64,000 nucleotides of DNA from positions 1 through 64,000 of the forward strand of contig JBARMB010000105.1 of NCBI GenBank assembly GCA_049802235.1, read 5' to 3'. Both the position numbers and the translations under genes were made by a program. This DNA is from VBDM01 sp049802235 (lineage in GTDB: Bacteria; Pseudomonadota; Gammaproteobacteria; Burkholderiales; SG8-39). The notes under the pieces were generated by a model that was not told where the DNA came from, ran no database searches, and saw only the letters and a program-made list of their open reading frames with translations. Position 1 is the stretch's first letter, and each line of letters begins with the position of its first letter. Shown here piece by piece: positions 50,530 through 59,440 of this stretch.

Positions 50530-51272
50530 TTCGCGGCGCGCTCCAGCGCCATCAGCTTGGCATACTTGTTGAAGCTGTTCATGCAGCCGATCGCGACGTG
50601 TACCAGCCCCGGCGCGCCGTCGAGGAATCCCAGGCGCAGCACGTAGAACTTGAGAAACCGCAGCAGCGGCGAAAGTACCAGGTGCGCGATGCTCGCGCGC
50701 CGTCCCGCGGTGTGCAGGCTCGCGGCTTGCAGCGTGGTGTAGCGGTTCTGCTTGTCGAGATATTTTTCCAGCGTTTCCGCGGAGTCGTGCAGGAGATCCC
50801 CGGCGAGCTTCAACACCGGTGTGCCGGAAATCACCTTTTCGTGCACCGGGTCGTCGCTCCAGCGCGCGTGCGCGCGGTGGAACAGGCGCACGCTCCAGTC
50901 CGGATAGCCTTCGCCGTGCCTGAGCCGGCGGCCGAGGAAGCGGTTGCAGCGCGGCATCGCATAGACGAAGCCACGCGGCGCCTTGAGCTCCGCCACGATC
51001 CGCTCGCGCAGCTCCTCGCTTACGCGCTCGTCGGCATCCACGCACAGCACCCAGTCGTTGCGGGCGGCCTCGACGGCGAACTGCTTTTGCGCGCCGAAGC
51101 CGAGCCATTCCTTCTGCAGCACGCGCGCGCCGCGCCGCGCGGCGAGCCCGGCCGTGCCGTCGCTGGAGCCCGAATCCACCACCACGATCTCGTCGGCGAA
51201 GGCGAGACTTTTCAGGCAGCCCTCCAGTTGCGAGGCGGCGTCGAGGGTGATGACGACTGCGGACAGGGGCAT
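50526..51272 (-). CDS. GT2 glycosyltransferase, LPS-core WaaE/LgtF-like
   Basis: 248 residues. PLSAVVITLDAASQLEGCL, DEIVVVDSGSSDGT, NDWVLCVDADERVS and RLRHGEGYPDWSVRLF are the pattern of WaaE/KdtX beta-glucosyltransferases that decorate the inner core, with the D-A-D metal site. It is divergent from waaC (96 bases apart) and heads the rml operon, so core glycosylation and rhamnose supply share a transcript. Confidence 0.9.
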   Translation of the reverse strand: MPLSAVVITLDAASQLEGCLKSLAFADEIVVVDSGSSDGTAGLAARRGARVLQKEWLGFGAQKQFAVEAARNDWVLCVDADERVSEELRERIVAELKAPRGFVYAMPRCNRFLGRRLRHGEGYPDWSVRLFHRAHARWSDDPVHEKVISGTPVLKLAGDLLHDSAETLEKYLDKQNRYTTLQAASLHTAGRRASIAHLVLSPLLRFLKFYVLRLGFLDGAPGLVHVAIGCMNSFNKYAKLMALERAAK

Positions 51273-51296
51273 GGGCGGAGGGTGCCGTCAATCCCG

Positions 51297-51302
51297 TATA
51301 AT
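51297..51302 (+). promoter_or_regulatory. Candidate -10 element for waaC
   Basis: A perfect TATAAT lies 66 bases upstream of the waaC ATG, between divergent genes. The region 17 bases upstream has no good -35 match, so an activator or extended contacts would be needed. Promoter role is inferred from position. Confidence 0.3.
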
Positions 51303-51368
51303 CGGACGATTCAGCGCGGCATTTTAACTCCAATCCGCGCTATGCCGCCGCTCCCTGCGCGGGCGTCG

Positions 51369-52325
51369 ATGAAAAAAATTCTACTCGTCAAAACTTCCTC
51401 GCTCGGCGACGTCGTCCACAATCTGCCGGTGGCAAGCGACATCCGCAGGCATTTTCCCGACGCGCGCATCGACTGGATGGTCGAGGAGCCGTACGCCGCG
51501 CTCGTCGCCATGCACCCGGCGGTGCGGCGCGTGATTCCGGTCGCGTTGCGGCGCTGGCGCCGCCGTCCTCTCGCCAGCACTACCTGGAGGGAGATCGGCG
51601 AGTTCCGGCGCCTGTCGCAATCGGAGCACTACGACGCCGTGATCGACACCCAGGGCCTGGTGAAAAGCGCGATCATCGCGCGCGCTGCCCGTGGCCGGCA
51701 TCACGGTTTCGACGCCGGATCGGCGCGCGAGCCGCTCGCGGCGAGGTTCTACGAAACCACGCATCACGTCGCGCAGGCGCAGCACGCGGTGCCGCGCAAC
51801 CGCCTGCTCGCGGCGGCGGCGCTCGGCTACCGCGCCGACGATGCGGTGAGTTACGGCATCGCCGCGCCCGCGCAAGGCGACTCGGCCGCCGGACCTTACT
51901 GCGTGCTCCTGCACGGCAGCAGCCGCCGCGACAAGCTCTGGCCCGAGGAGGCGTGGATCGATCTCGGAACACGGCTTGCCGCGCGCGGGCTCCGCTGCGT
52001 GCTTCCCTGGGGCAGCGAGGAGGAGCGCGGACGCAGCGAGCGCATCGCGCAACACCTGAGCACTGCCTCGATCCCGCCGCACCAGCCGCTCGACCGCGTG
52101 GCGGCGCTGCTCGCCGGCGCCGCCGCAGTGGTAGGCGTGGACACCGGCCTCACGCATCTCGCCGCGGCGCTCGGGCGGCCGGTGGCGGCGATCTATTGCG
52201 GCTCCGATCCCGCGCGCACCGGCGTCTACGGCGCCGCGCGGGCGAAAAATCTCGGCCGGCCGGGAGCGGCGCCTTCGTCTGCGGAGGTGCTGCAGGCGCT
52301 TGCCGCGGTCGGGGCGTTCAATTGA
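51369..52325 (+). CDS. waaC: Lipopolysaccharide heptosyltransferase I
   Basis: 318 residues, GT9 family. KKILLVKTSSLGDVVHNLPV is the family's opening, WMVEEPYAAL follows, and VGVDTGLTHLAAALG with IYCGSDPARTGVYG closes the donor site. It adds the first L-glycero-D-manno-heptose to Kdo2-lipid A. The ATG at 51369 directly precedes the conserved KKILLVK; an upstream ATG at 51342 is possible. waaA follows after a 242-base repeat-rich gap. Confidence 0.93.
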   Translation: MKKILLVKTSSLGDVVHNLPVASDIRRHFPDARIDWMVEEPYAALVAMHPAVRRVIPVALRRWRRRPLASTTWREIGEFRRLSQSEHYDAVIDTQGLVKSAIIARAARGRHHGFDAGSAREPLAARFYETTHHVAQAQHAVPRNRLLAAAALGYRADDAVSYGIAAPAQGDSAAGPYCVLLHGSSRRDKLWPEEAWIDLGTRLAARGLRCVLPWGSEEERGRSERIAQHLSTASIPPHQPLDRVAALLAGAAAVVGVDTGLTHLAAALGRPVAAIYCGSDPARTGVYGAARAKNLGRPGAAPSSAEVLQALAAVGAFN

Positions 52326-52364
52326 GGGGTTGCGCAATTGGCTAACGGGCCCTGCACCTTGAAT

Positions 52365-52438
52365 CGTCATTCCTGCGTAAGCGGGAATCCAGTGCCTTTC
52401 CGGACGCCGCTGGGTCCCCGCCTGCGCGGGGACGACGA
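52365..52438 (+). repeat. REP-like element, copy 1
   Basis: Begins CGTCATTCCTGCGTAAGCGGGAATCC and ends with the hairpin GTCCCCGCCTGCGCGGGGAC. It lies between waaC and waaA. Copy 2 at 52452 has the same ends and spacing. Confidence 0.75.
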
Positions 52439-52451
52439 CAAATCAGCCGCC

Positions 52452-52548
52452 CGTCATTCCCGCGTAAGCGGGAATCCAGTGTCTTTGAGAACGCCGCTGG
52501 GTCCCCGCCCCCGATCGGAGTCGGGGACAGGCCTGCGCGGGGACGGCG
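52452..52548 (+). repeat. REP-like element, copy 2 (with internal expansion)
   Basis: Same framework as copy 1 (CGTCATTCCCGCGTAAGCGGGAATCC, CGCCGCTGGGTCCCCGC), but about 23 bases longer because a second GTCCCC/GGGGAC palindrome (around 52501-52528) is inserted before the final hairpin. The inverted copy at 31-84 belongs to the same family. Confidence 0.75.
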
Positions 52549-52567
52549 GCGAGACTGTCGCCGGCAC

Positions 52568-53839
52568 ATGCGGGGAACGGTGATGTGGCAGGCCGGCTAC
52601 CGCTTGCTGCAGTGGCTCGTTTTCCCGTGGGTGCTGGCGCGGCTGTGGTGGCGCGGGCGGGCGGAGCCGGCCTACCGCGAGCGTATCGGCGAGCGCTTCG
52701 GTTTTTACGGCGACGAGCCGCCGGTGAAGCCCGTGATCTGGCTGCATGCGGTGTCGCTGGGCGAGACGCGCGCGGCCGAGCCGTTGCTGCGCGCGCTGCA
52801 GTCGCGCCATCCCGAGTGCGAGCTGCTGCTGACGCAGATGACCGCGACCGGCCGCGAGGCGGCGCAGCAGCTCTTCGGCGACAGCGTGCGCATCGCCTGG
52901 CTTCCCTACGATTATCCGTCGGCCGTGCGGCGGTTCCTGCGCCATTTCCGGCCGCGCCTCGGCATCCTCATGGAGACCGAGATCTGGTTCAACCTGGTGC
53001 GCGAATCCGGGCGTGCCGGCGTGCCGCTGCTGCTCGCCAATGCGCGCATGTCGGCGAGGTCCGCGCGCAGCTATGCAGCGGTCGCGCCGCTGGTGCGCAC
53101 GGCGATCGGGAGCCTCGCCGCAATCGCGGCCCAGACTGCGGATGACGCGGAACGGCTGCAGCGGTTCGGCGCGCGCACCGTCGAGGTTACGGGGAATCTC
53201 AAGTTCGACGCGGCGCCGGCGCCCGGGATGCAGGATCTCGCCGCGCGGTTCCGCGGTGGGTACGGCGGCCGCAAGGTATTTCTCGTCGCCAGCACGCGCG
53301 AAGGCGAGGAGGAACTGCTCCTCGATGCGCTGGAGCGCAATGTTCCCGGCGATGCGCTGGTGGTGATCGTGCCGCGGCATCCGCAGCGCTTCGATGCGGT
53401 GGCGCAGTTCCTCGCCGGTCGCGGCCTGAAATTCGCGCGCCGCAGCGCCAATGCGCCGGTGCCGCCTGATTGCGGCCTGGTGCTCGGCGACAGCATGGGC
53501 GAGATGGTGGCGTATTACGGCGCCTGCGACGCCGCTTTCATCGGCGGCAGCCTGCTCCCCTACGGCGGGCAGAATCTGATCGAGGCCTGTGCCGCGGGCG
53601 TGCCGGTGCTCGTCGGTCCGTACACCTACAATTTCGCGCAGGCGGCGGAAAGCGCGATTGCGGCCGGCGCCGCGCTGCGGGTGAGCGACGCGGCAGATGC
53701 GGTCCGGCAGGCGTGCGCGCTGCTGCAGGACCCGGCGCGGCGTCGCACGATGTCGGGGGCGGGGATCGCCTTCTGCGCCGCGCACCGGGGCGCCACGGAG
53801 AAGACGCTCGCGATTGCGGAGAGACTGTTAAGGCGGTAA
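52568..53839 (+). CDS. waaA: 3-deoxy-D-manno-octulosonic acid (Kdo) transferase
   Basis: 423 residues, GT30, with an N-terminal membrane anchor (LLQWLVFPWVLARLWWRG). IWLHAVSLGETRAAEPLL holds the catalytic glutamate. METEIWFNL, TGNLKFD and GGSLLPYGGQNLIEACAAGVPV are diagnostic. It attaches Kdo to lipid A precursor. ATG 52568 or 52583 could be the start; the second leaves the hydrophobic anchor intact. It converges on tolC through inverted octamer arrays. Confidence 0.95.
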   Translation: MRGTVMWQAGYRLLQWLVFPWVLARLWWRGRAEPAYRERIGERFGFYGDEPPVKPVIWLHAVSLGETRAAEPLLRALQSRHPECELLLTQMTATGREAAQQLFGDSVRIAWLPYDYPSAVRRFLRHFRPRLGILMETEIWFNLVRESGRAGVPLLLANARMSARSARSYAAVAPLVRTAIGSLAAIAAQTADDAERLQRFGARTVEVTGNLKFDAAPAPGMQDLAARFRGGYGGRKVFLVASTREGEEELLLDALERNVPGDALVVIVPRHPQRFDAVAQFLAGRGLKFARRSANAPVPPDCGLVLGDSMGEMVAYYGACDAAFIGGSLLPYGGQNLIEACAAGVPVLVGPYTYNFAQAAESAIAAGAALRVSDAADAVRQACALLQDPARRRTMSGAGIAFCAAHRGATEKTLAIAERLLRR

Positions 53840-53841
53840 TT

Positions 53842-53949
53842 AAGCGATTGGGTGATTAGGTGATTGAGCGGCAGGATGGGCGCAGCGGCGAGTCTCTCTC
53901 CAATCGCCCAATTACTCAATCGCCTAATCGCCCAATCGCCCAATCGCTC
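53842..53949. repeat. Inverted octamer arrays between waaA and tolC
   Basis: Left arm: AAGCGATT, GGGTGATT, AGGTGATT (53842-53865). Right arm: six units from AATCGCCC to AATCGCTC (53902-53949), in inverse orientation and overlapping the tolC stop. Between the arms are 36 bases. The same repeat family flanks the four-helix-bundle gene. In RNA the arms would form a long hairpin between convergent genes. Confidence 0.7.
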
Positions 53950-55279
53950 AGTTTGTTCCAAGCAGGCGGTTGACTTCCTCGACGTCGGCCTCGGAGAGCG
54001 AGCCCGACGCGGCCTTGAGCTTGAGGCCGTTGACGATGGTGTCGTAGCGCGCCCTGGAGAGGTCGCGCAGGGTCGAGAACACCTGCTGCTGGGCGTTCAG
54101 CACGTCGATGTTGATGCGCACCCCGACTTCGTAGCCGAGCTTGTTGGAATCGAGCGCGCTGCGGCTGGAGATGAGCGCGGCTTCGAGCGCCTTCACCTGC
54201 GCCATGCCGCTGGTGACTCCGAGGTAGGCCTGGCGCGCCGACAGGGCGGCGGTGCGCCGGCTGTTCTCCAGGTCCTGCCGGGCTTTGTCCCGGTTGGCGA
54301 TGGCCTGGCGCACCAGCGAGTTGACGCTGCCGCCGGCGTAGAGCGGGATCGCGAGTTGCAGCCCGATGTTGCGGTTGAGCGAATCGGACGGGATGTTCGT
54401 GGGGCCGACCGCGCTGAAGCTCTGCGAGTTGTTGCCGACGTTTCCGACCAGGTTCAAGGTGGGCAGGTGTCCGGCGCGGAAGCGTTCGATCTCGCGCTTT
54501 GCGACTTCGAGCGCGGCTTCCTGCGTTCGCACCGGGAAGCTCTGGTTTTCGGCCGCGGAGGCCCATTCCTCCATCAAATTCGGCTTGGGCGGACTGAGTT
54601 CGATGCTCGGCCTGATCGGAGCGAGCTGGTCGGGGAACGTGCCGACGATCTGCTGCAGGATGCGCTGCTTAATCTCAAGGTCGTTCTGCGCCGCGATCTC
54701 CTGCGACGTCGCCAGATCGTAGCGTGCCTGCGCTTCGTGGGTATCGGTGATGGTCGCCGTGCCGACCTCGAAATTGCGCTTGGCCTGGGCGAGCTGCTCC
54801 GAGATTGCGGTTTTCTGCGCCTGGATGAAAGCGAGGCTGTCCTGCGAAGCGAGCACGTCGAAATAGGCTTGCGCGACGCGCACGATCAGGTCCTGGGTTG
54901 CCTGGCCGAACGTGGCTTCGGCCTGCGCCACCTTGAATTCGGCCTCCTTGTACACCTGGTAATTCTGCCAGTTGAACAAAGGCTGTGTGAGCGTCACGTT
55001 GTAGGCGTTGCTGTTGCCCTGCCGCTTCGAATCCGGCGCGACGCCGCGAAACGAAATCTCGTTATCGTTGTACTGGGTGGACGCGGTGGCGCTGACCACG
55101 GGTAGAAGTTGCGCCTGTCCCTGCGGCAGGTTTTCCTCGCCCGCGGCGCGCGACGCGCGGGCCGCGGCATAGACCGGATCGTTTGCCAGCGCGGCACGGT
55201 AAGTCTGCAACAGGTCGGCCGCCGGGGCCGGCAACGGCAAGAGAGGGAGCAGCAGCCACAGAGCGAGTGATCGCGGCAT
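53948..55279 (-). CDS. tolC: TolC-family outer-membrane efflux protein
   Basis: 443 residues with a signal peptide (MPRSLALWLLLPLLPLPAPA, then ADLLQTYRAALANDP). The two halves repeat the helical-barrel pattern (LTQPLFNWQNYQVYKEAEF, IPLYAGGSVNSLVRQAIANRD, VGVRINIDVLNAQQQVFSTLRDL). It forms the trimeric outer-membrane channel for tripartite efflux and type I secretion. The HlyD/ABC genes further upstream on the same strand may use it. The ATG at 55279 begins exactly at the signal peptide. Confidence 0.93.
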   Translation of the reverse strand: MPRSLALWLLLPLLPLPAPAADLLQTYRAALANDPVYAAARASRAAGEENLPQGQAQLLPVVSATASTQYNDNEISFRGVAPDSKRQGNSNAYNVTLTQPLFNWQNYQVYKEAEFKVAQAEATFGQATQDLIVRVAQAYFDVLASQDSLAFIQAQKTAISEQLAQAKRNFEVGTATITDTHEAQARYDLATSQEIAAQNDLEIKQRILQQIVGTFPDQLAPIRPSIELSPPKPNLMEEWASAAENQSFPVRTQEAALEVAKREIERFRAGHLPTLNLVGNVGNNSQSFSAVGPTNIPSDSLNRNIGLQLAIPLYAGGSVNSLVRQAIANRDKARQDLENSRRTAALSARQAYLGVTSGMAQVKALEAALISSRSALDSNKLGYEVGVRINIDVLNAQQQVFSTLRDLSRARYDTIVNGLKLKAASGSLSEADVEEVNRLLGTN

Positions 55280-55287
55280 GGCGAGAT

Positions 55288-55611
55288 TCAGTAAACGGGC
55301 ATGGCGGGCTCGACTTGCCGCGCCCAGGCGTTCACTCCTCCGTCCAGATTGAAGATCCGGGAAAAACCGGCACGCTCGAGAAATATGCCGACCTGGAAGC
55401 TGCGCGAGCCGTGATGGCAGATCAGGACGGTGTCGGCATCGGGATCGAGCCGGTCCTTGTGATGGGGGACCGTGTTCATCGGGATGTGCAGCGAGCCCGG
55501 GATCTGGCAAATCTGGAACTCCCACGGTTCGCGCACGTCGAGCAGGACGGGCTGGGTGCGGATCGAGTCCGCCAGCCAGGTCTTCAGTTGGTCAGGGGTC
55601 AGTTGTGTCAT
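55288..55611 (-). CDS. Rhodanese-like sulfurtransferase
   Basis: 107-residue single rhodanese domain. LLDVREPWEF is the entry motif and LICHHGSRSFQVG the active-site loop with the sulfur-accepting cysteine. It is GlpE-like in size. It lies 8 bases upstream of tolC, downstream of pcm, an arrangement common in betaproteobacteria. Its specific sulfur acceptor is unknown. Confidence 0.92.
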   Translation of the reverse strand: MTQLTPDQLKTWLADSIRTQPVLLDVREPWEFQICQIPGSLHIPMNTVPHHKDRLDPDADTVLICHHGSRSFQVGIFLERAGFSRIFNLDGGVNAWARQVEPAMPVY

Positions 55612-55620
55612 GGGTAAACC

Positions 55621-55694
55621 GGGAATCGGGAATCGGGAATCGGAAGGGCGGCGCCGTCGCGGGGTTACGATTTCCGATTTCCGATTTCCGATTC
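55621..55694. repeat. Inverted heptamer arrays between rhodanese gene and pcm
   Basis: Three GGGAATC units (55621-55641) and, after 27 bases, three GATTTCC units plus GATTC (55669-55694). The arms are inverted and can pair with G-U allowance. Same organisation as the octamer arrays but with a 7-base unit. It lies in the pcm–rhodanese intergenic region. Confidence 0.7.
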
Positions 55695-55695
55695 A

Positions 55696-56361
55696 CTAGA
55701 ATTCGAATCTCTCGGGCTGCAGCGCATTTTTGAGCGGCGCGAGATCAGTCTCGAACAGGTCTGTCGTGAGATACGACCCTTCGGCCACGCAGGTCACCAG
55801 GCGCGCTTCCATCACCGGCGCATCGCCCACCACCGCGAACAGCCTGCCGCCGACCTTGAGTTGCGAAAGAAAGCTCTGCGGCAGCACCGGCGTGGATCCG
55901 GTCAGCACGATGACGTCGTAAGGCGCGTGTTTCTGCCAGCCTTGCGCCGCGTCGCCGGGTTCCACCGTGACGTTCTCCACGCCGGCGCGCGCCAGATTGT
56001 CTTCGCCGAACGCTTTCAGCCTGGCGTTGATCTCCACCGAATGCACCTGATGGGCGCGGGCGGCGAGCAGCGCGGCGAGATAGCCGCTGCCGGTGCCGAC
56101 CTCGAGCACGCGCTCGGTCTTCTTCACCGCAAGCTCCTGCAGGATGCGCGCCTCGAGCTTGGGCTGCATCATGCGCTCGCCCTCGCCCGCGTTTTCGTAG
56201 AGCGGAATTTCCAGGTCCGAGAACGCCAGCGCACGATACGCCGGCGGCACGAATTCCTCGCGGCGCACCACGTAGAGCAGGTCGAGCACGTCCTGGTCCA
56301 GCACTTCCCAGGGGCGGATCTGCTGCTCGACCATGTTGAAGCGGGCTTGTTCCAGGTTCAT
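55696..56361 (-). CDS. pcm: Protein-L-isoaspartate O-methyltransferase
   Basis: 221 residues. MVEQQIRPWEVLD near the start and VLEVGTGSGYLAALLA as SAM motif I fit the PCMT family, and YDVIVLTGSTPVLP follows. It methylates isoaspartyl residues for protein repair. It has the betaproteobacterial length and its usual rhodanese/tolC neighbours. It lies 74 bases downstream of the ABC permease on the same strand and probably has its own promoter. Confidence 0.93.
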   Translation of the reverse strand: MNLEQARFNMVEQQIRPWEVLDQDVLDLLYVVRREEFVPPAYRALAFSDLEIPLYENAGEGERMMQPKLEARILQELAVKKTERVLEVGTGSGYLAALLAARAHQVHSVEINARLKAFGEDNLARAGVENVTVEPGDAAQGWQKHAPYDVIVLTGSTPVLPQSFLSQLKVGGRLFAVVGDAPVMEARLVTCVAEGSYLTTDLFETDLAPLKNALQPERFEF

Positions 56362-56434
56362 GGCGATCGGGGGAAAAGGCGGGCGCGAGGGGCGAATTTT
56401 AGCACTGTTTCCCTGCGCTTCCGTTTGATCCAGA

Positions 56435-57568
56435 TCAGTCGAGCGTCTCGCGGTAGCGCGCCAGCGCCAGCGCGCTCGCCGCCAGCAGGAAGACGCCGAT
56501 CGGCCACAGGTTCGGCAGGATTTCGGCGGCGCCGTTGCCCTTGAGCAGGATGCCGCGCAGGATGCGCAGGAAATGGGTGAGCGGCAGGACTTCGCCCACC
56601 CACTGCGCCCACTCGGGCATGCCGCGGAACGGGAACATGAAGCCCGAAAGCAGAATCGACGGCAGGAAAAAGAAGAACGCCATCTGCATCGCCTGCAGCT
56701 GGTTGCGGGCGAGCGTCGAAAAAGTGAAGCCCACCGCCAGGTTCGCGGCGATGAACACGATCAGCGTCACGGACAGGAGCGCGAGGCTGCCGACCATCGG
56801 CACGCCGAACAGCAGCTTGGCCGCCATCAGGATGATGCTGACCTGGATGTAGCCGACGATGATGTACGGCACGATCTTGCCGGTCATCACCTCGATCGGG
56901 CGCACCGGCGTGGCGAGCAGGTTCTCCATGGTGCCGCGCTCGCGCTCGCGCGTCATGGCGAGGGAGGTCATGATCACCATGGTCATGGTGAGAATGGTGC
57001 CGACCAGGCCCGGAACGATGTTGTACTGGGTGATCCCCTCGGGATTGTAGCGGCGCTGCACCCGCAGCTCGAACGGCGGCGGCGCGTTCTGCAGTTGCGC
57101 GAGACTGCCGGCCAGATCCCGCGCCAGCGCGGTCTGGTTGAGGCTCGCAAGCGTAGCCAGCGCGTTGCTGGTCGCCGCCGGGTCGCTGGCGTCGGCCTCC
57201 ACCAGCAGCACCGGCCGTTCTCCCCGCAGCAGTTTGCGCGCGAAGTTCTCGGGTATGGTCAGCACGAATTGCACCTCGCCTTCGGCCAGCGCGCGCTCCG
57301 CTTCCTCTTCGGTGGCGATGCGCTGAGTCACGCGGAAGTAGCCGCTGTTTTCCATGGCGCGCACGAAGCTGCGCGCGAACACGCTGTTGTCGGCGGCGAG
57401 CACCGCGGTCGGCAGCGCCCTGGGGTCGGCGTTGATGGCGAAGCCGAACAGGATCAGCTGCAGGATCGGTATCCCCACGATCATCGCGAAGGTGAGGCGG
57501 TCGCGGCGCATCTGCACGAATTCCTTCGACAGCACGGCGACGAAGCGCGCCCAGGAAAAAACGTTCAC
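56435..57568 (-). CDS. ABC-2 type transporter permease
   Basis: 377 residues, six membrane helices in the ABC-2 arrangement: an N-terminal helix (FAMIVGIPILQLILFGFAIN), a large extracytoplasmic domain, and five C-terminal helices. The motif TMENLLATPVRPIEVMTGKI sits just before helix 3. It resembles YbhS/YbhR. The GTG at 57568 overlaps the ATPase stop (GTGA). Efflux of a hydrophobic compound with TolC is likely, but the substrate is not deducible. Confidence 0.92.
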   Translation of the reverse strand: MNVFSWARFVAVLSKEFVQMRRDRLTFAMIVGIPILQLILFGFAINADPRALPTAVLAADNSVFARSFVRAMENSGYFRVTQRIATEEEAERALAEGEVQFVLTIPENFARKLLRGERPVLLVEADASDPAATSNALATLASLNQTALARDLAGSLAQLQNAPPPFELRVQRRYNPEGITQYNIVPGLVGTILTMTMVIMTSLAMTRERERGTMENLLATPVRPIEVMTGKIVPYIIVGYIQVSIILMAAKLLFGVPMVGSLALLSVTLIVFIAANLAVGFTFSTLARNQLQAMQMAFFFFLPSILLSGFMFPFRGMPEWAQWVGEVLPLTHFLRILRGILLKGNGAAEILPNLWPIGVFLLAASALALARYRETLD

Positions 57569-58488
57569 TGCAGGCCGTCCTTCGCCTGCTGCATCAGGCG
57601 GATGAAGGCGTCCTCGAGGCCGGGCGCGATGCGCCGCCATTCCAGCTCCGGCCGGTCGCGCCAGGGCGCGATGGCGCGCTCGAGGCGCTCCGGATCGGTG
57701 CCGCTCACGTGCAGCGACACGCCGAAGGCCACGACCATTTCCACTTCCGGCAGCGCGCGCAGCGCCTTGGCCAGCTCGGCGATGCCGTTTCCGGTCACCG
57801 ACCAGGTGACGAGGCCCGAGCTGCGCACTACGTCCGCGGCCGTGCCCTGCGACAGCAGCCGTCCGTACGCGATATAGGCGAGGCGGTGGCAGCGCTCGGC
57901 TTCGTCCATGTAGTGCGTGCTGACGAGGACGGTGAGCCCTTGCGCCGCCAGATCGTGGATCTGGTCCCAGAACTCGCGCCGCGCCTTGGGGTCGACGCCG
58001 GCGGTGGGCTCATCGAGCAGCAGCAGCTCGGGCTGATGGATCAGGCAGGCGGCGAGCGCAAGGCGCTGCTTCCAGCCGCCGGAGAGCGCGCCGGCGAGCT
58101 GTCCGGCGCGCTCGGTCAGGCCGAGTCGCGCGAGTGCGCCGGCCACTGCGCTCGCGCGCCCGGGCACCGCGTAGACGCGCGCGATGAAGTCGAGATTTTC
58201 CTCGATCGAGAGGTCCTCGTAGAGCGAGAAGCCCTGCGTCATGTAGCCGACGCGGCGCTTGATTGCCTGCTGCTCGTGCAGGATGTCCAGACCGAGGCAG
58301 GTGCCGCGGCCCGCGTCCGGCTTGAGCAGCCCGCAGAGCATGCGCATGGTGGTCGTCTTGCCGCTGCCGTTCGGCCCGAGGAAACCGTAAATGGTTCCGC
58401 GCGGCACCTGGATGGAAAAATCGTCCACTGCGCGCAGCTCGCCGAATCTTTTCGACAGGCCGGCGACGTCGATCGCGAATGCGCTCAT
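57565..58488 (-). CDS. ABC transporter ATP-binding protein
   Basis: 307 residues. The Walker A motif GPNGSGKTT is followed by the Q-loop region YMTQGFSLY, the signature ALSGGWKQRL, Walker B LLLLDEPTAGVD and the switch histidine in STHYMDE. A C-terminal extension of about 80 residues (from VTWSVTGNG) is typical of drug-exporter ATPases (DrrA/YbhF half). It lies between the HlyD lipoprotein and permease genes, all overlapping by four bases. Only one nucleotide-binding domain, so a homodimer or a second partner is needed. Confidence 0.93.
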   Translation of the reverse strand: MSAFAIDVAGLSKRFGELRAVDDFSIQVPRGTIYGFLGPNGSGKTTTMRMLCGLLKPDAGRGTCLGLDILHEQQAIKRRVGYMTQGFSLYEDLSIEENLDFIARVYAVPGRASAVAGALARLGLTERAGQLAGALSGGWKQRLALAACLIHQPELLLLDEPTAGVDPKARREFWDQIHDLAAQGLTVLVSTHYMDEAERCHRLAYIAYGRLLSQGTAADVVRSSGLVTWSVTGNGIAELAKALRALPEVEMVVAFGVSLHVSGTDPERLERAIAPWRDRPELEWRRIAPGLEDAFIRLMQQAKDGLQ

Positions 58489-59438
58489 CGCGGCGTGACT
58501 TCGACCGGTTGCCCCGGGTGCAGTTTTATCGCATCGGCCGGCGCGGGACGCGCTTCGACCATGAACACGAGCTTGGCGCGGTTCTCCCGGCTGTAGATGA
58601 CCGGCGGCGTGTACTCGGCCTGGGGCGCGATGTAGCTGATCGGGGCGGCGATCGCCTCCTTGCAGCCGTCGCAGCGGATGCTCACCGCCTGTCCCGTCTT
58701 CAGCGAGCCGAGGATCGGCTCCGGAACGAAAAACCGCACCTTGATGTTCACCGGCGGCAGCAGCGACACCACCGGCGAGCCCGCCGGCACCCATTCGCCC
58801 TGTGCGTAGATCGTGTCGGCGACCAGCGCGTCCTGCGGCGCGCGCAGCGATTTCTGCTCCAGACGCCAGTCGGCTTGAGCCAGCACCTGGCGCGCCGCGG
58901 CCACCGCGGCCTGCGCGGACTTGATTTCGTCGGGTCGCGCAGCGAGCTTCGCCGTGGCGAGCTGGGCCTTCAGTTCGTTTATGCGCTCGTGGTCGCGGTC
59001 GCGCGCCGAGCGCGCCGTGTCGACCGCCTCTTTCGAGATGAAATTTGCGCGCACCAGCTCCTCCTGCCGCGCAAGGTTGGCCTCGGAGAGTTTCAGGCTC
59101 GCTTCGGCCTGCGCAAGCTGGGCGCGGATCGCAGCGATTTCCTCGGGGCGCCTGCCGGTGAGCAGATTCCTGTACTGCGCTTCGGCCTGGCGCAGGCGCT
59201 CTTCGGCCTCGCGGCGCGCGGCGACCTCGTTTTCCTGCTCGAGCGCGAACAAGGCGTCGCCTGCCTTGACGCTTGCGCCGCGCGCGACGTTGAGCCGCGC
59301 AAGTTGCCCCGCGATCGGCGCGGCGACGCGCACGTACTCGCCTTCGGCATAGCCTTGCCATGACGACTCGTCGCGCGGCGCGCAGGCGGCGAGGGCCAGT
59401 GTTGCGCAAAGGACGAGCAGCGGTGTCGGTGCGTCCAT
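58485..59438 (-). CDS. HlyD-family membrane-fusion lipoprotein (YbhG-like)
   Basis: 317 residues from the ATG at 59438; a TTG two codons earlier is less likely. A lipobox LALAAC (C19) follows a hydrophobic leader, so it is an acylated periplasmic adaptor. GYAEGEYVRVAAPIAGQL is the lipoyl half-motif, with a long coiled coil (residues about 75-190) and DALVADTIYAQGEWVPAGSPVV as the second half-motif. It bridges the ABC-2 pump and an outer-membrane channel such as TolC. Just upstream is a 25-codon remnant of a TetR-like gene and its operator. Confidence 0.92.
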   Translation of the reverse strand: MDAPTPLLVLCATLALAACAPRDESSWQGYAEGEYVRVAAPIAGQLARLNVARGASVKAGDALFALEQENEVAARREAEERLRQAEAQYRNLLTGRRPEEIAAIRAQLAQAEASLKLSEANLARQEELVRANFISKEAVDTARSARDRDHERINELKAQLATAKLAARPDEIKSAQAAVAAARQVLAQADWRLEQKSLRAPQDALVADTIYAQGEWVPAGSPVVSLLPPVNIKVRFFVPEPILGSLKTGQAVSIRCDGCKEAIAAPISYIAPQAEYTPPVIYSRENRAKLVFMVEARPAPADAIKLHPGQPVEVTPR

Positions 59439-59440
59439 GA

